A stretch of DNA of 64,000 bases from Glaciecola sp. KUL10 (GTDB lineage: Bacteria; Pseudomonadota; Gammaproteobacteria; Enterobacterales; Alteromonadaceae): contig NZ_BGNG01000001.1 of NCBI RefSeq assembly GCF_003203515.1, positions 62,001 to 126,000 on the forward strand, written 5' to 3'. The notes under the pieces were generated by a model. That model saw only the letters and a program-made list of their open reading frames with translations, ran no database searches and was not told the origin of the DNA. The position numbers and the translations under genes are program-made. How positions within the stretch are numbered: position 1 is the first letter of the stretch; every line of letters starts with the position of its first letter. Shown piece by piece: positions 1 to 9,936 of the stretch.

Positions 1-2039
1 CCCATATCGGTCAATGCTTTTCTGAGTAAAGGCCAATTAGCCGAATCGTGATACCTCAAAAATGCACGGTGCAAGCGTCGGTGAATTTCACCTTTGGCTA
101 CTTCTACCGCTTCGCTTTTATGCGTCACTTTATGAATCGGATTCTTATTAGTGTGGTACATCGTTGTTGCATTTGCCATCGGCGATGGGTAAAAATTTTG
201 AACCTGATCAAGCTTGAAATTGCGTTCTTTTAACCATAACGCTAGGTTCAACATATCTTCATCAGTGGTACCCGGATGAGCAGAAATAAAGTAGGGGATG
301 AGATACTGTTCTTTGCCCGCTTCTTTTGAATACTTTTCAAATAGCTCCTTAAAGCGATCGTAAGTCCCCATGCCTGGTTTCATCATTTTGTCTAAGGGCG
401 CTTTTTCGGTGTGCTCGGGCGCGATTTTTAAGTATCCACCGACGTGATGCGTGACCAATTCTTTGACGTAATTTGGATCTTCAATTGCCAAGTCGTAGCG
501 TACGCCAGATGCAATTAGGACTTTTTTCACACCCTCTACTTTTCTAGCCTTTTTGTATAGCTCGACTGTTGGCGTTTGATCGGTATCTAAATGCCCACAA
601 ATCGATGGCCAAACGCAGGATAGTCGACGGCATGCTTGTTCTGCTTTCGCGCTTTTGCATCGAAGTTTGTACATATTCGCAGTGGGGCCGCCAAGGTCCG
701 AAATAACGCCTGTAAAGCCGGGAACTTTGTCACGGATTTGTTCGATTTCTCTAATAATTGATTCTTCAGAACGACTTTGAATAACTCGTCCTTCATGCTC
801 TGTAATAGAACAGAATGTACAGCCACCAAAACAACCACGCATAATATTCACGGAGGTTTTAATCATGTCATATGCAGGTATTTTTGCTTTACCGTAACTA
901 GGGTGGGGAACACGTGCATAAGGCAAATCAAACACCGCATCCATTTCTTCGGTTTCAAGCGGGTAAGCAGGTGGGTTTATCCAAATGATACGATCGCCGT
1001 GACGCTGCGCTAATGCGCGCGCGCAACCTGGATTCGTTTCTTTATGCAAAATTCTTGAAGTATGCGCATAAAGTGTTTTTTCTGCGCGCACTACATCGTA
1101 TGGAGGCAATAATACGTAGGTCTTTTCCCAAGGTTTGCGGCGCTCTTTTTTACGATGTTTTTGAATGACGATAGGTTGGGCTTTTTCTGCCTCAATGGCG
1201 GCTTGCTTGTCTTCTTCAGATGCAATGGCACATTTGTCTTCGATATATTCATATGGGCTAACGATAGGATCAATTTTCCCTATCGTATCGACATGTGTTG
1301 AATCGACACCTTGCCAACCTGGAAGCGGTTCTTTTCGGATAACTGCCGTGCCACGTATGTCTTGCATTTGATCAATCGTTTCACCATTTGCAAAACGGCT
1401 AGCCATTTCCAATAGGGGACGTTCCGCATTACCAAACATCAGCATATCGGCTTTGGAGTCAAACAACACGCTGCGACGCACTTTATCCGACCAATAATCA
1501 TAGTGGGCAATACGTCGAAGACTGGCTTCAATTCCACCGATTACAACAGGCTTTTTATAGGCTTCTTTACAACGTTGTGTATAGACCGTTACCGCGCGAT
1601 CTGGACGCTTGCCACCAACGTTATTTGGCGTGTATGCGTCATCGTGTCGCAACTTGCGATCAGCAGTATAACGGTTGATCATTGAGTCCATATTACCCGC
1701 AGTCACTCCAAAGAATAAATTAGGCTCGCCCAACTTCATAAAATCATCTTTTGAATGCCAATCAGGTTGAGAAATAATGCCCACCCTAAAGCCTTGAGCT
1801 TCAAGTGTGCGACCTATTACTGCCATACCAAAGCTTGGATGATCCACATAAGCATCTCCGGTGACAATGATGATGTCACAACTGTCCCAACCCAATATAT
1901 CCATTTCAATGCGTGACATGGGTAAAAATGGCGCATGGCCGTAACATTCAGCCCAATATTTTGGATAAGAAAACAGACTTCTTTCAGCCTTCATTCTGGC
2001 TGTTGGTTTGGCTTTAGAAACGCGTTGAGGACTTGGCAT
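1..2039 (-). CDS. ygiQ: YgiQ family radical SAM protein (5' part; runs off the window)
   Basis: Read on the minus strand from ATG at 2039, the frame stays open to the window edge, giving about 679 residues. The family is usually 700 or more, so only the C-terminus is missing. It opens [20 protein letters not shown], followed by the family's N-terminal domain. The radical SAM CxxxCxxC cluster motif (CFGGCTFC) lies at residues 403-410, encoded at about 810-833. UPF0313/YgiQ proteins are conserved cytoplasmic radical SAM enzymes whose substrate I do not know. No partner gene is visible upstream; a repeat element and the M14 peptidase gene follow on the right. Family assignment is confident, function is not. 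Confidence 0.93.
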   Translation of the reverse strand, partial: MPSPQRVSKAKPTARMKAERSLFSYPKYWAECYGHAPFLPMSRIEMDILGWDSCDIIIVTGDAYVDHPSFGMAVIGRTLEAQGFRVGIISQPDWHSKDDFMKLGEPNLFFGVTAGNMDSMINRYTADRKLRHDDAYTPNNVGGKRPDRAVTVYTQRCKEAYKKPVVIGGIEASLRRIAHYDYWSDKVRRSVLFDSKADMLMFGNAERPLLEMASRFANGETIDQMQDIRGTAVIRKEPLPGWQGVDSTHVDTIGKIDPIVSPYEYIEDKCAIASEEDKQAAIEAEKAQPIVIQKHRKKERRKPWEKTYVLLPPYDVVRAEKTLYAHTSRILHKETNPGCARALAQRHGDRIIWINPPAYPLETEEMDAVFDLPYARVPHPSYGKAKIPAYDMIKTSVNIMRGCFGGCTFCSITEHEGRVIQSRSEESIIREIEQIRDKVPGFTGVISDLGGPTANMYKLRCKSAKAEQACRRLSCVWPSICGHLDTDQTPTVELYKKARKVEGVKKVLIASGVRYDLAIEDPNYVKELVTHHVGGYLKIAPEHTEKAPLDKMMKPGMGTYDRFKELFEKYSKEAGKEQYLIPYFISAHPGTTDEDMLNLALWLKERNFKLDQVQNFYPSPMANATTMYHTNKNPIHKVTHKSEAVEVAKGEIHRRLHRAFLRYHDSANWPLLRKALTDM

Positions 2040-2170
2040 GTTTGACTACTGTGTGTGTGCAATATTCATTGCAATTATAACCATGGCGGATTATATCAGA
2101 TTCTGCGGAAAGGTGATTGTTTTGGTTTTTGAGCGATGTTTTTTCTATCGAGTTGTCGTACTAAAGAACA

Positions 2171-2297
2171 TTCAGCGCGTCAGATAGACCTTTTCCCTTT
2201 ATAAAATCTTATGCCACAAGGACGTAGAATCAGAAGCGGGCAAGGATGCCGAAAAGCGGTTTTATAAAGGGAAAAGGTCTATCTGGCAAAAGCTGAA
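2171..2297. repeat. Long inverted-repeat element (MITE- or REP-like)
   Basis: Two perfect 26-bp arms (2181-2206 and 2260-2285) are exact reverse complements around a 53-bp spacer. After a short asymmetric bulge the pairing resumes with 6 bp (2171-2176 with 2292-2297). Transcribed either way, this would make a very stable hairpin. It fills most of the 347-bp gap between the ygiQ start and the M14 peptidase stop, where I see no gene. It does not look like a simple terminator, because the loop is long and no T-run follows the stem. A small non-autonomous mobile element or interspersed repeat is the likeliest reading. I noticed no second copy in this window. Confidence 0.8.
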
Positions 2298-2386
2298 TAA
2301 AACTTACGGAGCGCTTTGTTAATTTTGAAAAGTCTATAATAATTAAGACGAAAAGGTTGAGGCTTATACCCCAACCTAGTTTTAAC

Positions 2387-5272
2387 TTACAAATCAATAT
2401 TCAACCGAGTCCCCATGCCAGGCCCCAACACAATTGCGTTAAGCAGCAAGCGGTTAGTACCTAAGGCCGCGCCACGGAAATTAGGTTGTCCAGAAAATAG
2501 AATTACTTGGCCGTTCCCTAGACGCTCACGTGTTAGGTAAGCTGAGTTTGCAATGCGTTGAGCGGCTTCAGGCCATAACAGGCCACTCATACGCACATAC
2601 AAATCTTTGTTCTCAGGCAATGTATACCAAGCAAATGCTTCATCAGCAGCTTCAGTTTTACCTTTTTTATCTTGATAAACACCAACGCTTACTACCACTT
2701 CCGCATTTTGGGGGGCGATCATAACAGGCTGATCGCTGTACAAGAGTGGCAATACAGGATTAACGCCAAAGCTTAACCAGTGTTGCTGGTCTACGTTACC
2801 CGCCACCATGGCACCTGAAGGCATGAATAATTTTTGCCATTCATCACGCTTTTCAAGTTCATCTTTCTTAAGTGGTTTTGGTGTGCTCGTCCAAGGGTAA
2901 GTGACATCAGTGACTAATTTGTTAGTTTTGATCTGCTCAGTTTTATAGACAGGAGATTCCGCCAATAGTCTGCGATGTAAAGCTAAATTATAGTCACCGG
3001 CCTCTTCAAAAATATCTGATACTGCTTTGATACGACTAAGTCCATTTTTGCCAATTAGTGCTGCACTTGAATTGTCATGCGCAATTAAAGTACCGCCTTC
3101 TTGAACCCACGATTTAACTTTATTGACGACTGCTTCGCTAACGCGCCAAGCTGATGGCATCACTAATACGTTGTATCTGCGTAAGTCTGTACGAGCAATA
3201 TCAGATAGGCCAATGTGCGAATGTCTGATACCCAAGTTACTATCGACGCTATACCAAGTAGAACCAGCATCTAAGCTACTTACGCCGCTTTGTGTCACTA
3301 TTGCTAGTTGCGGTTTTGAGAGCAGAACAAAGTGGTCGCCGCCCCATTCTGGCATCTCGCCTGTGCCATAGCCTGTCGTGATAGAAGATACATTTAGGCC
3401 AAGTTCATCTTTGGTTTGATTAACGATATCGAGGTAGTTTGCTAGCTTAACGTTATCTGTCACAGTGACAACGATATCTCCTCGTCCAACACTCACATTG
3501 CCTAGCTGAGTCGCTTTATCGACGGCACGCACAATCACACCTTGTTCCATGAGTCTTGCGGCAAAGGCTAGAGATTTGTCATCGGCACCAGACACTGACC
3601 AAGCGATAGCGTTGGTATCGATATCACTTTGTGTAATCGCTGCTGCCGTGTACTCAGTAATATTTTTAGTGATGTTTTGAGGAACGGTCAGTGCTTCAAG
3701 TCCATACATCATGGTGAGATTCCATGCCGTGGTGTCATACATCACCGATCGGCCTTCACGAAGTACTTTTTGGCGCTCTTCCATAATGACTTCAGGTAAG
3801 ATACCCGCATCAAACTCCATGATTGCTGCCAATAATCTGGCTTCGGGTTGCTTATTGGGAATCACCAAACTGCCCTCAGGTACAGTGGTGTCGAGCACTT
3901 GTCCTAAGTGGTTCTTCGCTTTCTTTACTTTAAAAATGCTAGTGGCTTGATAAACTTCAATATCTTGAGCCTGCAGAATATCAACCAGTCTTTGTGTTCG
4001 GCTGTGATTTTCATTGGCCAGTACAACAAAACTTTGTTTTGAGTAACGACTGTTTGAACCTAAGACACTCTTTCGATCTTGCCAATAGTCCTTATACATA
4101 TCTTTTGAGTAGCGCGCTAAGCTTTCAAGGTTTGCAATCGTTGATACAAACTGGTGATGAACCGATTCTTTATAGGTTTGCACGGTGCCTTCAGGACGTC
4201 TTACACCATCTTCCGCCATGCGGCTTTGCTCATATAAAATGTGAGTTGAGCCACGATACTCAGCGTAGTTTGAATAACCGGGGTAGAGGTTTTCAAACCA
4301 TTCACCTGTGTAGTAACGCCAGCCCTTTTTATCAAAAGCTGTGCCTTGTTCGACTGAGAATGTTTGCGCCCATTTTTTAACAGCAGGCGATAAGTTAAAA
4401 TTCTTGGGTTCTCTTGCTGGCCCAAACAAATAGGTATCTTGTGCCCCCATTTCATGGCCATCAATCATCAGTTGAGGCCTGAATTTATTAATCAACTCAA
4501 CACGGCCTCTGGTTTCAGGTTGTGTTAAGTAAAAGAAATCTCTATTTAGATCAAAAAAGTAGTGGTTTGATCGTCCAAAAGGCCAATCGCCTCTGTGCAA
4601 TAAGGATTGATCATCTACATTAGGCGCCGTTCCTCGATATTGTTCGAGTGATTTAGAAAAGCGAGACCGCCCATCTGGATTCATCATCGGATCTATCACG
4701 ATGATCATGTCGTCTAATAAATCAGTGGTTGCTTTGCTTTGATCTGCCGCCAAGTGATATATAGCGGCTAAGGCCGCATCAGCACCAGAGGTTTCATTGC
4801 CATGAATTGAATACGCCATCCATGCAGTTGCAGGCAGTCGATCAATAATCGCTTGAGCTTGAGCATCGCTGGTTTTTCTGGAATCTGATAAGGCAGTAAT
4901 GTCTTTGTTGATATCGTCTAGTTTTGCTAGATTCTCAGGAGTTGACATATATATCGCATACAAGGGCCGACCTTCATGGCTTTTTGCGTATTCAACAACC
5001 TTCATTCTGTCTGATTGCGTTTTCCATACTTCAATTGCTTTCGATATCTCGGCTGGCGAAGCGACGCGATGACCCACTTCAAAGCCAATTATTTGATCAG
5101 GGTGTGTAATCGAATCAGAATATTCGCCTGTCAACATCGAAACTTGATAATCAATATCAGCAGAGTAGGTGGGTTTCATGATAACCCCAGCATTGGCAGA
5201 TAAGCCTATGGCACTGCTAAGCGCAAGCGCGACTAAGCTATTTTTCAACGTATTAGCGTTGATGAATTTCAT
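2387..5272 (-). CDS. Secreted M14 family zinc carboxypeptidase, large form
   Basis: 961 residues. The first 28 form a Sec signal peptide (positive n-region, Leu/Ala-rich core, ANA site), so the protein is exported. The M14 fold shows the zinc motif HxxE at H157/E160 (IHGNE), the NPDGRSR segment near 199-205, DLNRDF near 241 and a DGHEMG element near 271-276. The catalytic domain takes roughly residues 60-400. The rest, which includes a glutamine-amidotransferase-like fold typical of these long proteins, is of unknown role. Members are thought to trim peptides outside the cytoplasm, which fits a marine heterotroph that feeds on protein. It is transcribed alone. The exact substrate preference cannot be read from the sequence. 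Confidence 0.9.
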   Translation of the reverse strand: MKFINANTLKNSLVALALSSAIGLSANAGVIMKPTYSADIDYQVSMLTGEYSDSITHPDQIIGFEVGHRVASPAEISKAIEVWKTQSDRMKVVEYAKSHEGRPLYAIYMSTPENLAKLDDINKDITALSDSRKTSDAQAQAIIDRLPATAWMAYSIHGNETSGADAALAAIYHLAADQSKATTDLLDDMIIVIDPMMNPDGRSRFSKSLEQYRGTAPNVDDQSLLHRGDWPFGRSNHYFFDLNRDFFYLTQPETRGRVELINKFRPQLMIDGHEMGAQDTYLFGPAREPKNFNLSPAVKKWAQTFSVEQGTAFDKKGWRYYTGEWFENLYPGYSNYAEYRGSTHILYEQSRMAEDGVRRPEGTVQTYKESVHHQFVSTIANLESLARYSKDMYKDYWQDRKSVLGSNSRYSKQSFVVLANENHSRTQRLVDILQAQDIEVYQATSIFKVKKAKNHLGQVLDTTVPEGSLVIPNKQPEARLLAAIMEFDAGILPEVIMEERQKVLREGRSVMYDTTAWNLTMMYGLEALTVPQNITKNITEYTAAAITQSDIDTNAIAWSVSGADDKSLAFAARLMEQGVIVRAVDKATQLGNVSVGRGDIVVTVTDNVKLANYLDIVNQTKDELGLNVSSITTGYGTGEMPEWGGDHFVLLSKPQLAIVTQSGVSSLDAGSTWYSVDSNLGIRHSHIGLSDIARTDLRRYNVLVMPSAWRVSEAVVNKVKSWVQEGGTLIAHDNSSAALIGKNGLSRIKAVSDIFEEAGDYNLALHRRLLAESPVYKTEQIKTNKLVTDVTYPWTSTPKPLKKDELEKRDEWQKLFMPSGAMVAGNVDQQHWLSFGVNPVLPLLYSDQPVMIAPQNAEVVVSVGVYQDKKGKTEAADEAFAWYTLPENKDLYVRMSGLLWPEAAQRIANSAYLTRERLGNGQVILFSGQPNFRGAALGTNRLLLNAIVLGPGMGTRLNIDL

Positions 5273-5469
5273 GGTGCTTTCCTTGTTGGTTTGTCTTTAT
5301 TGTTTTAATTATATTTTCTGTCGTTTTTGAATTGATTTAACTCTAATTTTCGTGAGGAACGATAGTGGCAAAGAGTTAATTCTCATCATTAATATAATGA
5401 GAGTTCCAATAAGAGTACACAATGACCCTAAAATAAAAAAGCCTTGGTAGTAAAAAAAGGATAGACATA

Positions 5470-5506
5470 ACAAAGCGGGTGTACCAAATAGGTGCACCCG
5501 CTTTGT
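5470..5506 (-). terminator. Probable terminator downstream of fldA
   Basis: A 12-bp perfect stem (5470-5481 with 5495-5506) sits just after the fldA stop on the minus strand. No U-run follows immediately; a T-rich tract comes about 10 bases later, so it may be a weak terminator or a 3'-end stabilising hairpin. The remaining 5273-5469 stretch holds no convincing gene. Confidence 0.6.
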
Positions 5507-5526
5507 TCTAACTGATTAGTTATTGT

Positions 5527-6051
5527 TTATGCTAACTCGGCCAAACATAGTTCTTCATCAATCTGCTTACACCAAGCTTTGACGCGCTCTTCAGTAAGTT
5601 CGGGCTGACGATCTTCATCAATACCTAAACCTACGAAGTGATCATCGTCGGCCATGCCTTTAGACGCTTCGAAATCATAACCTTCAGTTGACCATTGACC
5701 GACAAGAATCGCGCCTTTTGGCTCAACAATATCTCGTACCATGCCCATTGCGTCTAAAAAGTACTCTGCATAGTCTTCTTGATCACCGCAGCCAAAAATC
5801 GCGACTAGTTTGTCTTCAAAATCAATTTCTTCTAAGTCTGGGAAGAAATCATCCCAATCACACTGAGCTTCGCCGTAGTACCATGTAGGGATGCCGAAGA
5901 TCAATAAGTCATATTCAGCGATTTGCTCTTTGCTGCTTTTAGCAATATCGTGCACGTCGATCAGTTGCTTACCTAGCTCTTTCTGAATCATCTTTGCAAC
6001 GTGCTCTGTGTTACCAGTATCACTGCCAAAAAATAGCCCTACACTTGCCAT
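5527..6051 (-). CDS. fldA: Flavodoxin (long-chain, FldA type)
   Basis: 174 residues, the normal FldA length. The FMN phosphate-binding loop (GSDTGNTE, residues 9-16) opens the protein, the aromatic segment PTWYYGEAQCDWDD follows near residues 55-68, and the long-chain insertion is present. It is a soluble one-electron carrier that supplies low-potential electrons to radical SAM and other enzymes in the cytoplasm. It is the last gene of a same-strand run (ETF-QO, ybfF, DUF2788, fldA); ybfF-DUF2788-fldA is a familiar order in marine gammaproteobacteria. The fur gene that often follows is not here. Confidence 0.95.
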   Translation of the reverse strand: MASVGLFFGSDTGNTEHVAKMIQKELGKQLIDVHDIAKSSKEQIAEYDLLIFGIPTWYYGEAQCDWDDFFPDLEEIDFEDKLVAIFGCGDQEDYAEYFLDAMGMVRDIVEPKGAILVGQWSTEGYDFEASKGMADDDHFVGLGIDEDRQPELTEERVKAWCKQIDEELCLAELA

Positions 6052-6113
6052 TTACCACCTCGTCAACTAATGCGAACGCTTCACTTTATTTCTGAATTAT
6101 TCAGAATGTTTAT

Positions 6114-6353
6114 TTATGAAACGCCAGCCGATAAATAAAATACTTGTATAATACCTTTGGCAAGAAAACCTAAGGCACCCAAGCCTAGTACCCCGTATGC
6201 GACCACTCGACCGATCATCGGTACTTTGTTCTTTTTAAGCACATCATGCACTGCCATGCCCATCAAACCGAATAGCACAACCAGTGATATATTCATCACG
6301 ATTGCTTCGATATGTTGGTAAGTCTCTGGACTCATTTTTAGCCTCGGCTTCAA
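6114..6353 (-). CDS. DUF2788 family small membrane protein
   Basis: 79 residues with two clear hydrophobic helices (about 22-38 and 49-73) joined by a short lysine-containing loop. It matches my memory of the DUF2788 family that sits between ybfF and fldA in Shewanella and Alteromonas relatives. It is presumably an inner-membrane protein of unknown function. Its position in the ybfF-fldA run suggests cotranscription; the gaps are 88 bp upstream and 62 bp downstream. Confidence 0.8.
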   Translation of the reverse strand: MKPRLKMSPETYQHIEAIVMNISLVVLFGLMGMAVHDVLKKNKVPMIGRVVAYGVLGLGALGFLAKGIIQVFYLSAGVS

Positions 6354-6441
6354 TTTTGAGCGCGGATAGTATCAAAATAACGCTCTTAATTGAAGAATAA
6401 GCAAGCTAAAAATGACTTTAATTTGTTATTAAACGTCACGC

Positions 6442-7221
6442 TTAGTTGTCAAGTAATACGCGGCTTAACAAGGTATTAACAAGTTGTGTTTTTTCTGCAT
6501 GCAGCCAGTGCCCAGCAGGCACAATTTTCGCCTTTGCCTTTGGAAATTGCTCAAGAATTGTAGATTGATGCTCAGGTAAAATATAATCAGAGTTGGCACC
6601 TTTGACAAAGGTAATGTCACCTTCAAAGAGAACGCCATTAAATGGCCAATCAATCAGGATGTGATAATCACGCTCTAATAAAGGTAAATTAAAGCGCCAC
6701 TTCCAATTTTTATCTTCGTCTTGATAAAGACTTTTTAATAAAAAGGCTATAACACCAGGCTCTACAATATATTTAGCCATTTTTTCTTGTGCTTGCTTGC
6801 GACCCGTCAACTTACTTAAATCTACGTTTCCAAGCCCGTTTAACACGTTTGTGTGGCGTATACCATACTTCACTGGCGCAATGTCTAAAACTGCTACATT
6901 ATCGAATAACGTGCTATCCAAATGAGCCGCTAGCATACTGACTTTGCCACCCAGTGAATGCCCCACTAAATAGGCCTTTTCGATACCTGCATTTCTAATC
7001 GTCGCGACTAACTGTTCAGCCGCATTTTGAAACGACCATATTTGCGTGCGAGGGGACTTACCATGATCAGGTAAATCCACACTCAATACATGCATGTGAT
7101 CTTCAAAATGGCGTCTAATCACCGACAAGTTGTCGCTATTTCCAAATAAGCCATGGACGAGCACTAAACTTGGCTTGCTTTTTTCTAGCTTGCCGTAAGA
7201 TTGCGAATATAACAGTGTCAT
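6442..7221 (-). CDS. ybfF: Alpha/beta hydrolase, YbfF-type esterase
   Basis: 259 residues with the alpha/beta-hydrolase landmarks. The oxyanion region HGLFGNSDN lies near residues 23-31, the nucleophile elbow GHSLGG near 87-92, and the catalytic His in GHWLHAEKT near the C-terminus. E. coli YbfF is a cytoplasmic esterase active on short acyl esters and acyl-CoA; the same activity is inferred here. It starts 12 bp after the ETF-QO stop, so the two are probably cotranscribed. Confidence 0.88.
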   Translation of the reverse strand: MTLLYSQSYGKLEKSKPSLVLVHGLFGNSDNLSVIRRHFEDHMHVLSVDLPDHGKSPRTQIWSFQNAAEQLVATIRNAGIEKAYLVGHSLGGKVSMLAAHLDSTLFDNVAVLDIAPVKYGIRHTNVLNGLGNVDLSKLTGRKQAQEKMAKYIVEPGVIAFLLKSLYQDEDKNWKWRFNLPLLERDYHILIDWPFNGVLFEGDITFVKGANSDYILPEHQSTILEQFPKAKAKIVPAGHWLHAEKTQLVNTLLSRVLLDN

Positions 7222-7233
7222 CCAGTACTCTTT

Positions 7234-8877
7234 TTACATGTTTGGATAATTAGGACCACCAGCACCTTCCGGCACCACCCAATTGATATTTTGGTTGGGG
7301 TCTTTAATATCACAGGTTTTACAATGAACGCAATTTTGAGCGTTGATTTGTAATGTTTTTTCACCTTCTGTTTCGACTATCTCGTATACGCCTGCTGGAC
7401 AGTAACGTTGGGCCGGCTCATCGTATTTTGGCAAGTTTATTTGAATTGGGATCGACTTGTCTTTTAGTACAAGATGGCAAGGTTGGTCTTCTTCGTGATT
7501 TGTATTTGATAAAAACACTGACGATAACTTGTCAAAACTCAAAACACCATCAGGCTTAGGATAGCTGATTGTTGGCATGTCAGAAGCGTTCTTCAAGGTC
7601 ACGTGGTCTGGTGTTGAATCTTCAAGACTAACAGGAAGTTTACCGCCACATATATTCTGGTCAAGCGTGTTAAATACGCCACCGCCAAAGGTACCAAACT
7701 TGTGAATTGCAGCACCAAAGTTTCTTGAACGGTATAATTCGTCATAGAGCCAAGAGGCTTTAAAGTTGTCTGCAAAACTAGTTAAATCAGCTTGTGGCGT
7801 TTCTTTTGCTATTTCTGCAAATATCGTTTCGGCCGCTATTAAGCCTGACTTCATAGCAGTGTGGTTGCCTTTTATTTTTGAGAAGTTGAGTGTGCCCGCG
7901 TCGCAACCCACTAATAAGCCGCCAGGAAAATGCATTTTAGGCAATGATTGAAAACCGCCTTTAGCGATTGCACGTGCACCATACGTTACGCGTTTTCCGC
8001 CTTTTAGCGTATCAGCAATAACGGGATGATGCTTCAAGCGCTGAAACTCGTCAAACGGGCTGAGGTGAGGGTTTTCATAGTTTAAATCAACAATCAAACC
8101 GACAAACACTTGATTGTTTTCTGCGTGATAGAGATAGCTCCCCCCCGTCGCATCATTTAACGGCCAACCAGCCGTATGAACCACCAATCCTTCTTGGTGT
8201 TGCTCAGGTGGAACATCCCAAATTTCTTTAAACCCGATGGCATAATGTTGCGGTGAGGAATCTTTGGTAAGTTCAAATTTTTCCATAATTTGTTTACCCA
8301 AATGCCCACGGCAACCTTCTGCAAATACGGTATATTTTGCGGTAAGTAACATGCCGGGCATGTAACCATCTTTTTCCTCACCTGATTCTGATACGCCCAT
8401 ATCACCGGTGATCACACCGCCGACGCTACCGTCTTCGTTGTAATGAACATTCGCAGCAGCAAAGCCCGGGAAAACCTCTACGCCAAGCGATTCAGCTTGT
8501 TCAGCAAGCCAGCGACACATATTGGCCATACTTGCGATATAATTCCCTTTGTTATGCATGGTTTTTGGCGTAATGATATTTGGAAGTTTGGTCGCGCTTG
8601 TTTCATTTTTGAGCAGATAAATATGATCTTCAGTCACCTCAGTGCTCAAAGGCGCGCCTTTTTCTTTCCAATCGGGGAATAATTCATCTAAGGCTCGTGT
8701 CTCAAATACTGCGCCTGACAAGATATGAGCGCCAACTTCGGAGCCTTTTTCAAGCACGCAAACGTTTAATTCTTGATTGTTTTCGTTTGCTAATTGCTTT
8801 AGTTTACAGGCAGTTGAGAGCCCTGAAGGACCTGCTCCAACTACGATAACATCAAACTCCATGACTTCTCTTTCCAT
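7234..8877 (-). CDS. Electron transfer flavoprotein-ubiquinone oxidoreductase (ETF-QO)
   Basis: 547 residues, full length. The N-terminal FAD dinucleotide-binding motif GAGPSG lies near residues 16-21. The C-terminus carries the cysteines for one 4Fe-4S cluster (CPAG, then CVHCKTCDIKDP). The enzyme is peripheral on the inner membrane and passes electrons from reduced ETF to quinone, linking acyl-CoA dehydrogenases to respiration. The start at 8877 is preferred because GGGAG lies just upstream; a second ATG five codons in is possible. It is divergent from etfBA, with a palindrome between them that could control both units. Confidence 0.95.
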   Translation of the reverse strand: MEREVMEFDVIVVGAGPSGLSTACKLKQLANENNQELNVCVLEKGSEVGAHILSGAVFETRALDELFPDWKEKGAPLSTEVTEDHIYLLKNETSATKLPNIITPKTMHNKGNYIASMANMCRWLAEQAESLGVEVFPGFAAANVHYNEDGSVGGVITGDMGVSESGEEKDGYMPGMLLTAKYTVFAEGCRGHLGKQIMEKFELTKDSSPQHYAIGFKEIWDVPPEQHQEGLVVHTAGWPLNDATGGSYLYHAENNQVFVGLIVDLNYENPHLSPFDEFQRLKHHPVIADTLKGGKRVTYGARAIAKGGFQSLPKMHFPGGLLVGCDAGTLNFSKIKGNHTAMKSGLIAAETIFAEIAKETPQADLTSFADNFKASWLYDELYRSRNFGAAIHKFGTFGGGVFNTLDQNICGGKLPVSLEDSTPDHVTLKNASDMPTISYPKPDGVLSFDKLSSVFLSNTNHEEDQPCHLVLKDKSIPIQINLPKYDEPAQRYCPAGVYEIVETEGEKTLQINAQNCVHCKTCDIKDPNQNINWVVPEGAGGPNYPNM

Positions 8878-9007
8878 TATAAACTCCCGTACAAATCAGA
8901 CCAGTTATAGTCAGGTATTAGTAATTCGAATACGACTTGTTGTCAAATTCTTGTAAAATCAATGTTCCAATAAAGATCATATTCTATTGGCGGCAAAGGT
9001 AATCTAG

Positions 9008-9025
9008 GTTGACGTTTACGTCAAC
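9008..9025. promoter_or_regulatory. Perfect 18-bp palindrome, candidate operator for both ETF units
   Basis: GTTGACGT-TT-ACGTCAAC: two 8-bp arms around a 2-bp centre, in the 303-bp gap between the ETF-QO gene and etfB. As I recall it, the shape resembles the ACGT-N2-ACGT palindromes bound by LiuR, a MerR-family regulator of branched-chain amino acid and fatty acid breakdown in gammaproteobacteria. That regulator assignment is inference; the palindrome itself is seen directly. Confidence 0.6.
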
Positions 9026-9180
9026 TGCAAGTAAATTCCTGTTCACTTTTTGAATTCACCGTCTATCTTTAAAATATGCTATGACGATGTATTTATAATG
9101 GAACGAAAGCGCGCCAAGTACGAATAGTATTTGTTTATGACAAGCAATTTTTTATTTAAATGCCGCGAGAAGGGGTGATT

Positions 9181-9936
9181 ATGAAGATTTTAGTTCCGGT
9201 CAAACGGGCAATAGATTACAACGTAAAAGTACGAGTTAAGCCTGATAATAGTGGCGTGGATTTGAATAACGTGAAAATGGCGATTAATCCATTTTGTGAA
9301 ATCGCGATTGAAGAAGCTATTCGCTTGAAGGAAAAAGGCGTCGCAACAGAAGTAGTTGTCGTGTCTGTAGGCGACAAGGCGGTGCAAGAACAAATTCGCA
9401 CGGGTTTAGCCTTAGGTGCTGATCGCGGTATTCATATTGAAACTGAGGCGGGTGCAGTGGTTGATTCATTGCAAGTTGCCAAGTTATTACAAAAAGTGGT
9501 GGAAGCTGAATCACCGGATTTAGTCATTCTTGGTAAACAGTCTATCGACTCAGATAATAACCAAACAGGTCAAATGCTCGCAGCTTTAACTGGTATGCCT
9601 CAAGGTACTTTTGCTTCTGAAGTTAATGTTGCTGACGGTAAGGTTAATGTAACTCGCGAAATCGATGGCGGTTTGCAAACAGTTGCATTGTCATTACCTG
9701 CAGTAGTTACCACAGATCTTCGCTTGAATGAGCCTCGCTATGCTTCTTTGCCTAATATTATGAAAGCAAAGAGAAAGCCCCTTGATGTGAAGCCGGTGAG
9801 TGAGTTTGGTATTAGCATTGAATCCAGTGTGAAAACATTGAAGGTTGAAGCGCCAGCTCAACGCAGTGGTGGTGTAAAAGTGGCAGATGTTGCCGAGTTG
9901 GTCGAAAAGTTAAAAAATGAAGCGAAGGTGATCTAA
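9181..9936 (+). CDS. etfB: Electron transfer flavoprotein beta subunit
   Basis: 251 residues from ATG 9181, which is preceded by GAAGGGG at good spacing; the ATG 21 bp upstream has no ribosome site. It opens [20 protein letters not shown] and carries the AMP-binding and acyl-CoA-dehydrogenase recognition region near residues 183-205 ([20 protein letters not shown]). It forms a heterodimer with EtfA and accepts electrons from acyl-CoA dehydrogenases. Stop and etfA start overlap (TAATG), so the two are translationally coupled. Confidence 0.96.
   Translation: MKILVPVKRAIDYNVKVRVKPDNSGVDLNNVKMAINPFCEIAIEEAIRLKEKGVATEVVVVSVGDKAVQEQIRTGLALGADRGIHIETEAGAVVDSLQVAKLLQKVVEAESPDLVILGKQSIDSDNNQTGQMLAALTGMPQGTFASEVNVADGKVNVTREIDGGLQTVALSLPAVVTTDLRLNEPRYASLPNIMKAKRKPLDVKPVSEFGISIESSVKTLKVEAPAQRSGGVKVADVAELVEKLKNEAKVI

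Noticed and set aside
5309-5497. 62-codon minus-strand frame between the M14 and fldA genes
   Set aside because: It overlaps the fldA terminator hairpin, has no clear ribosome site and shows no family resemblance.
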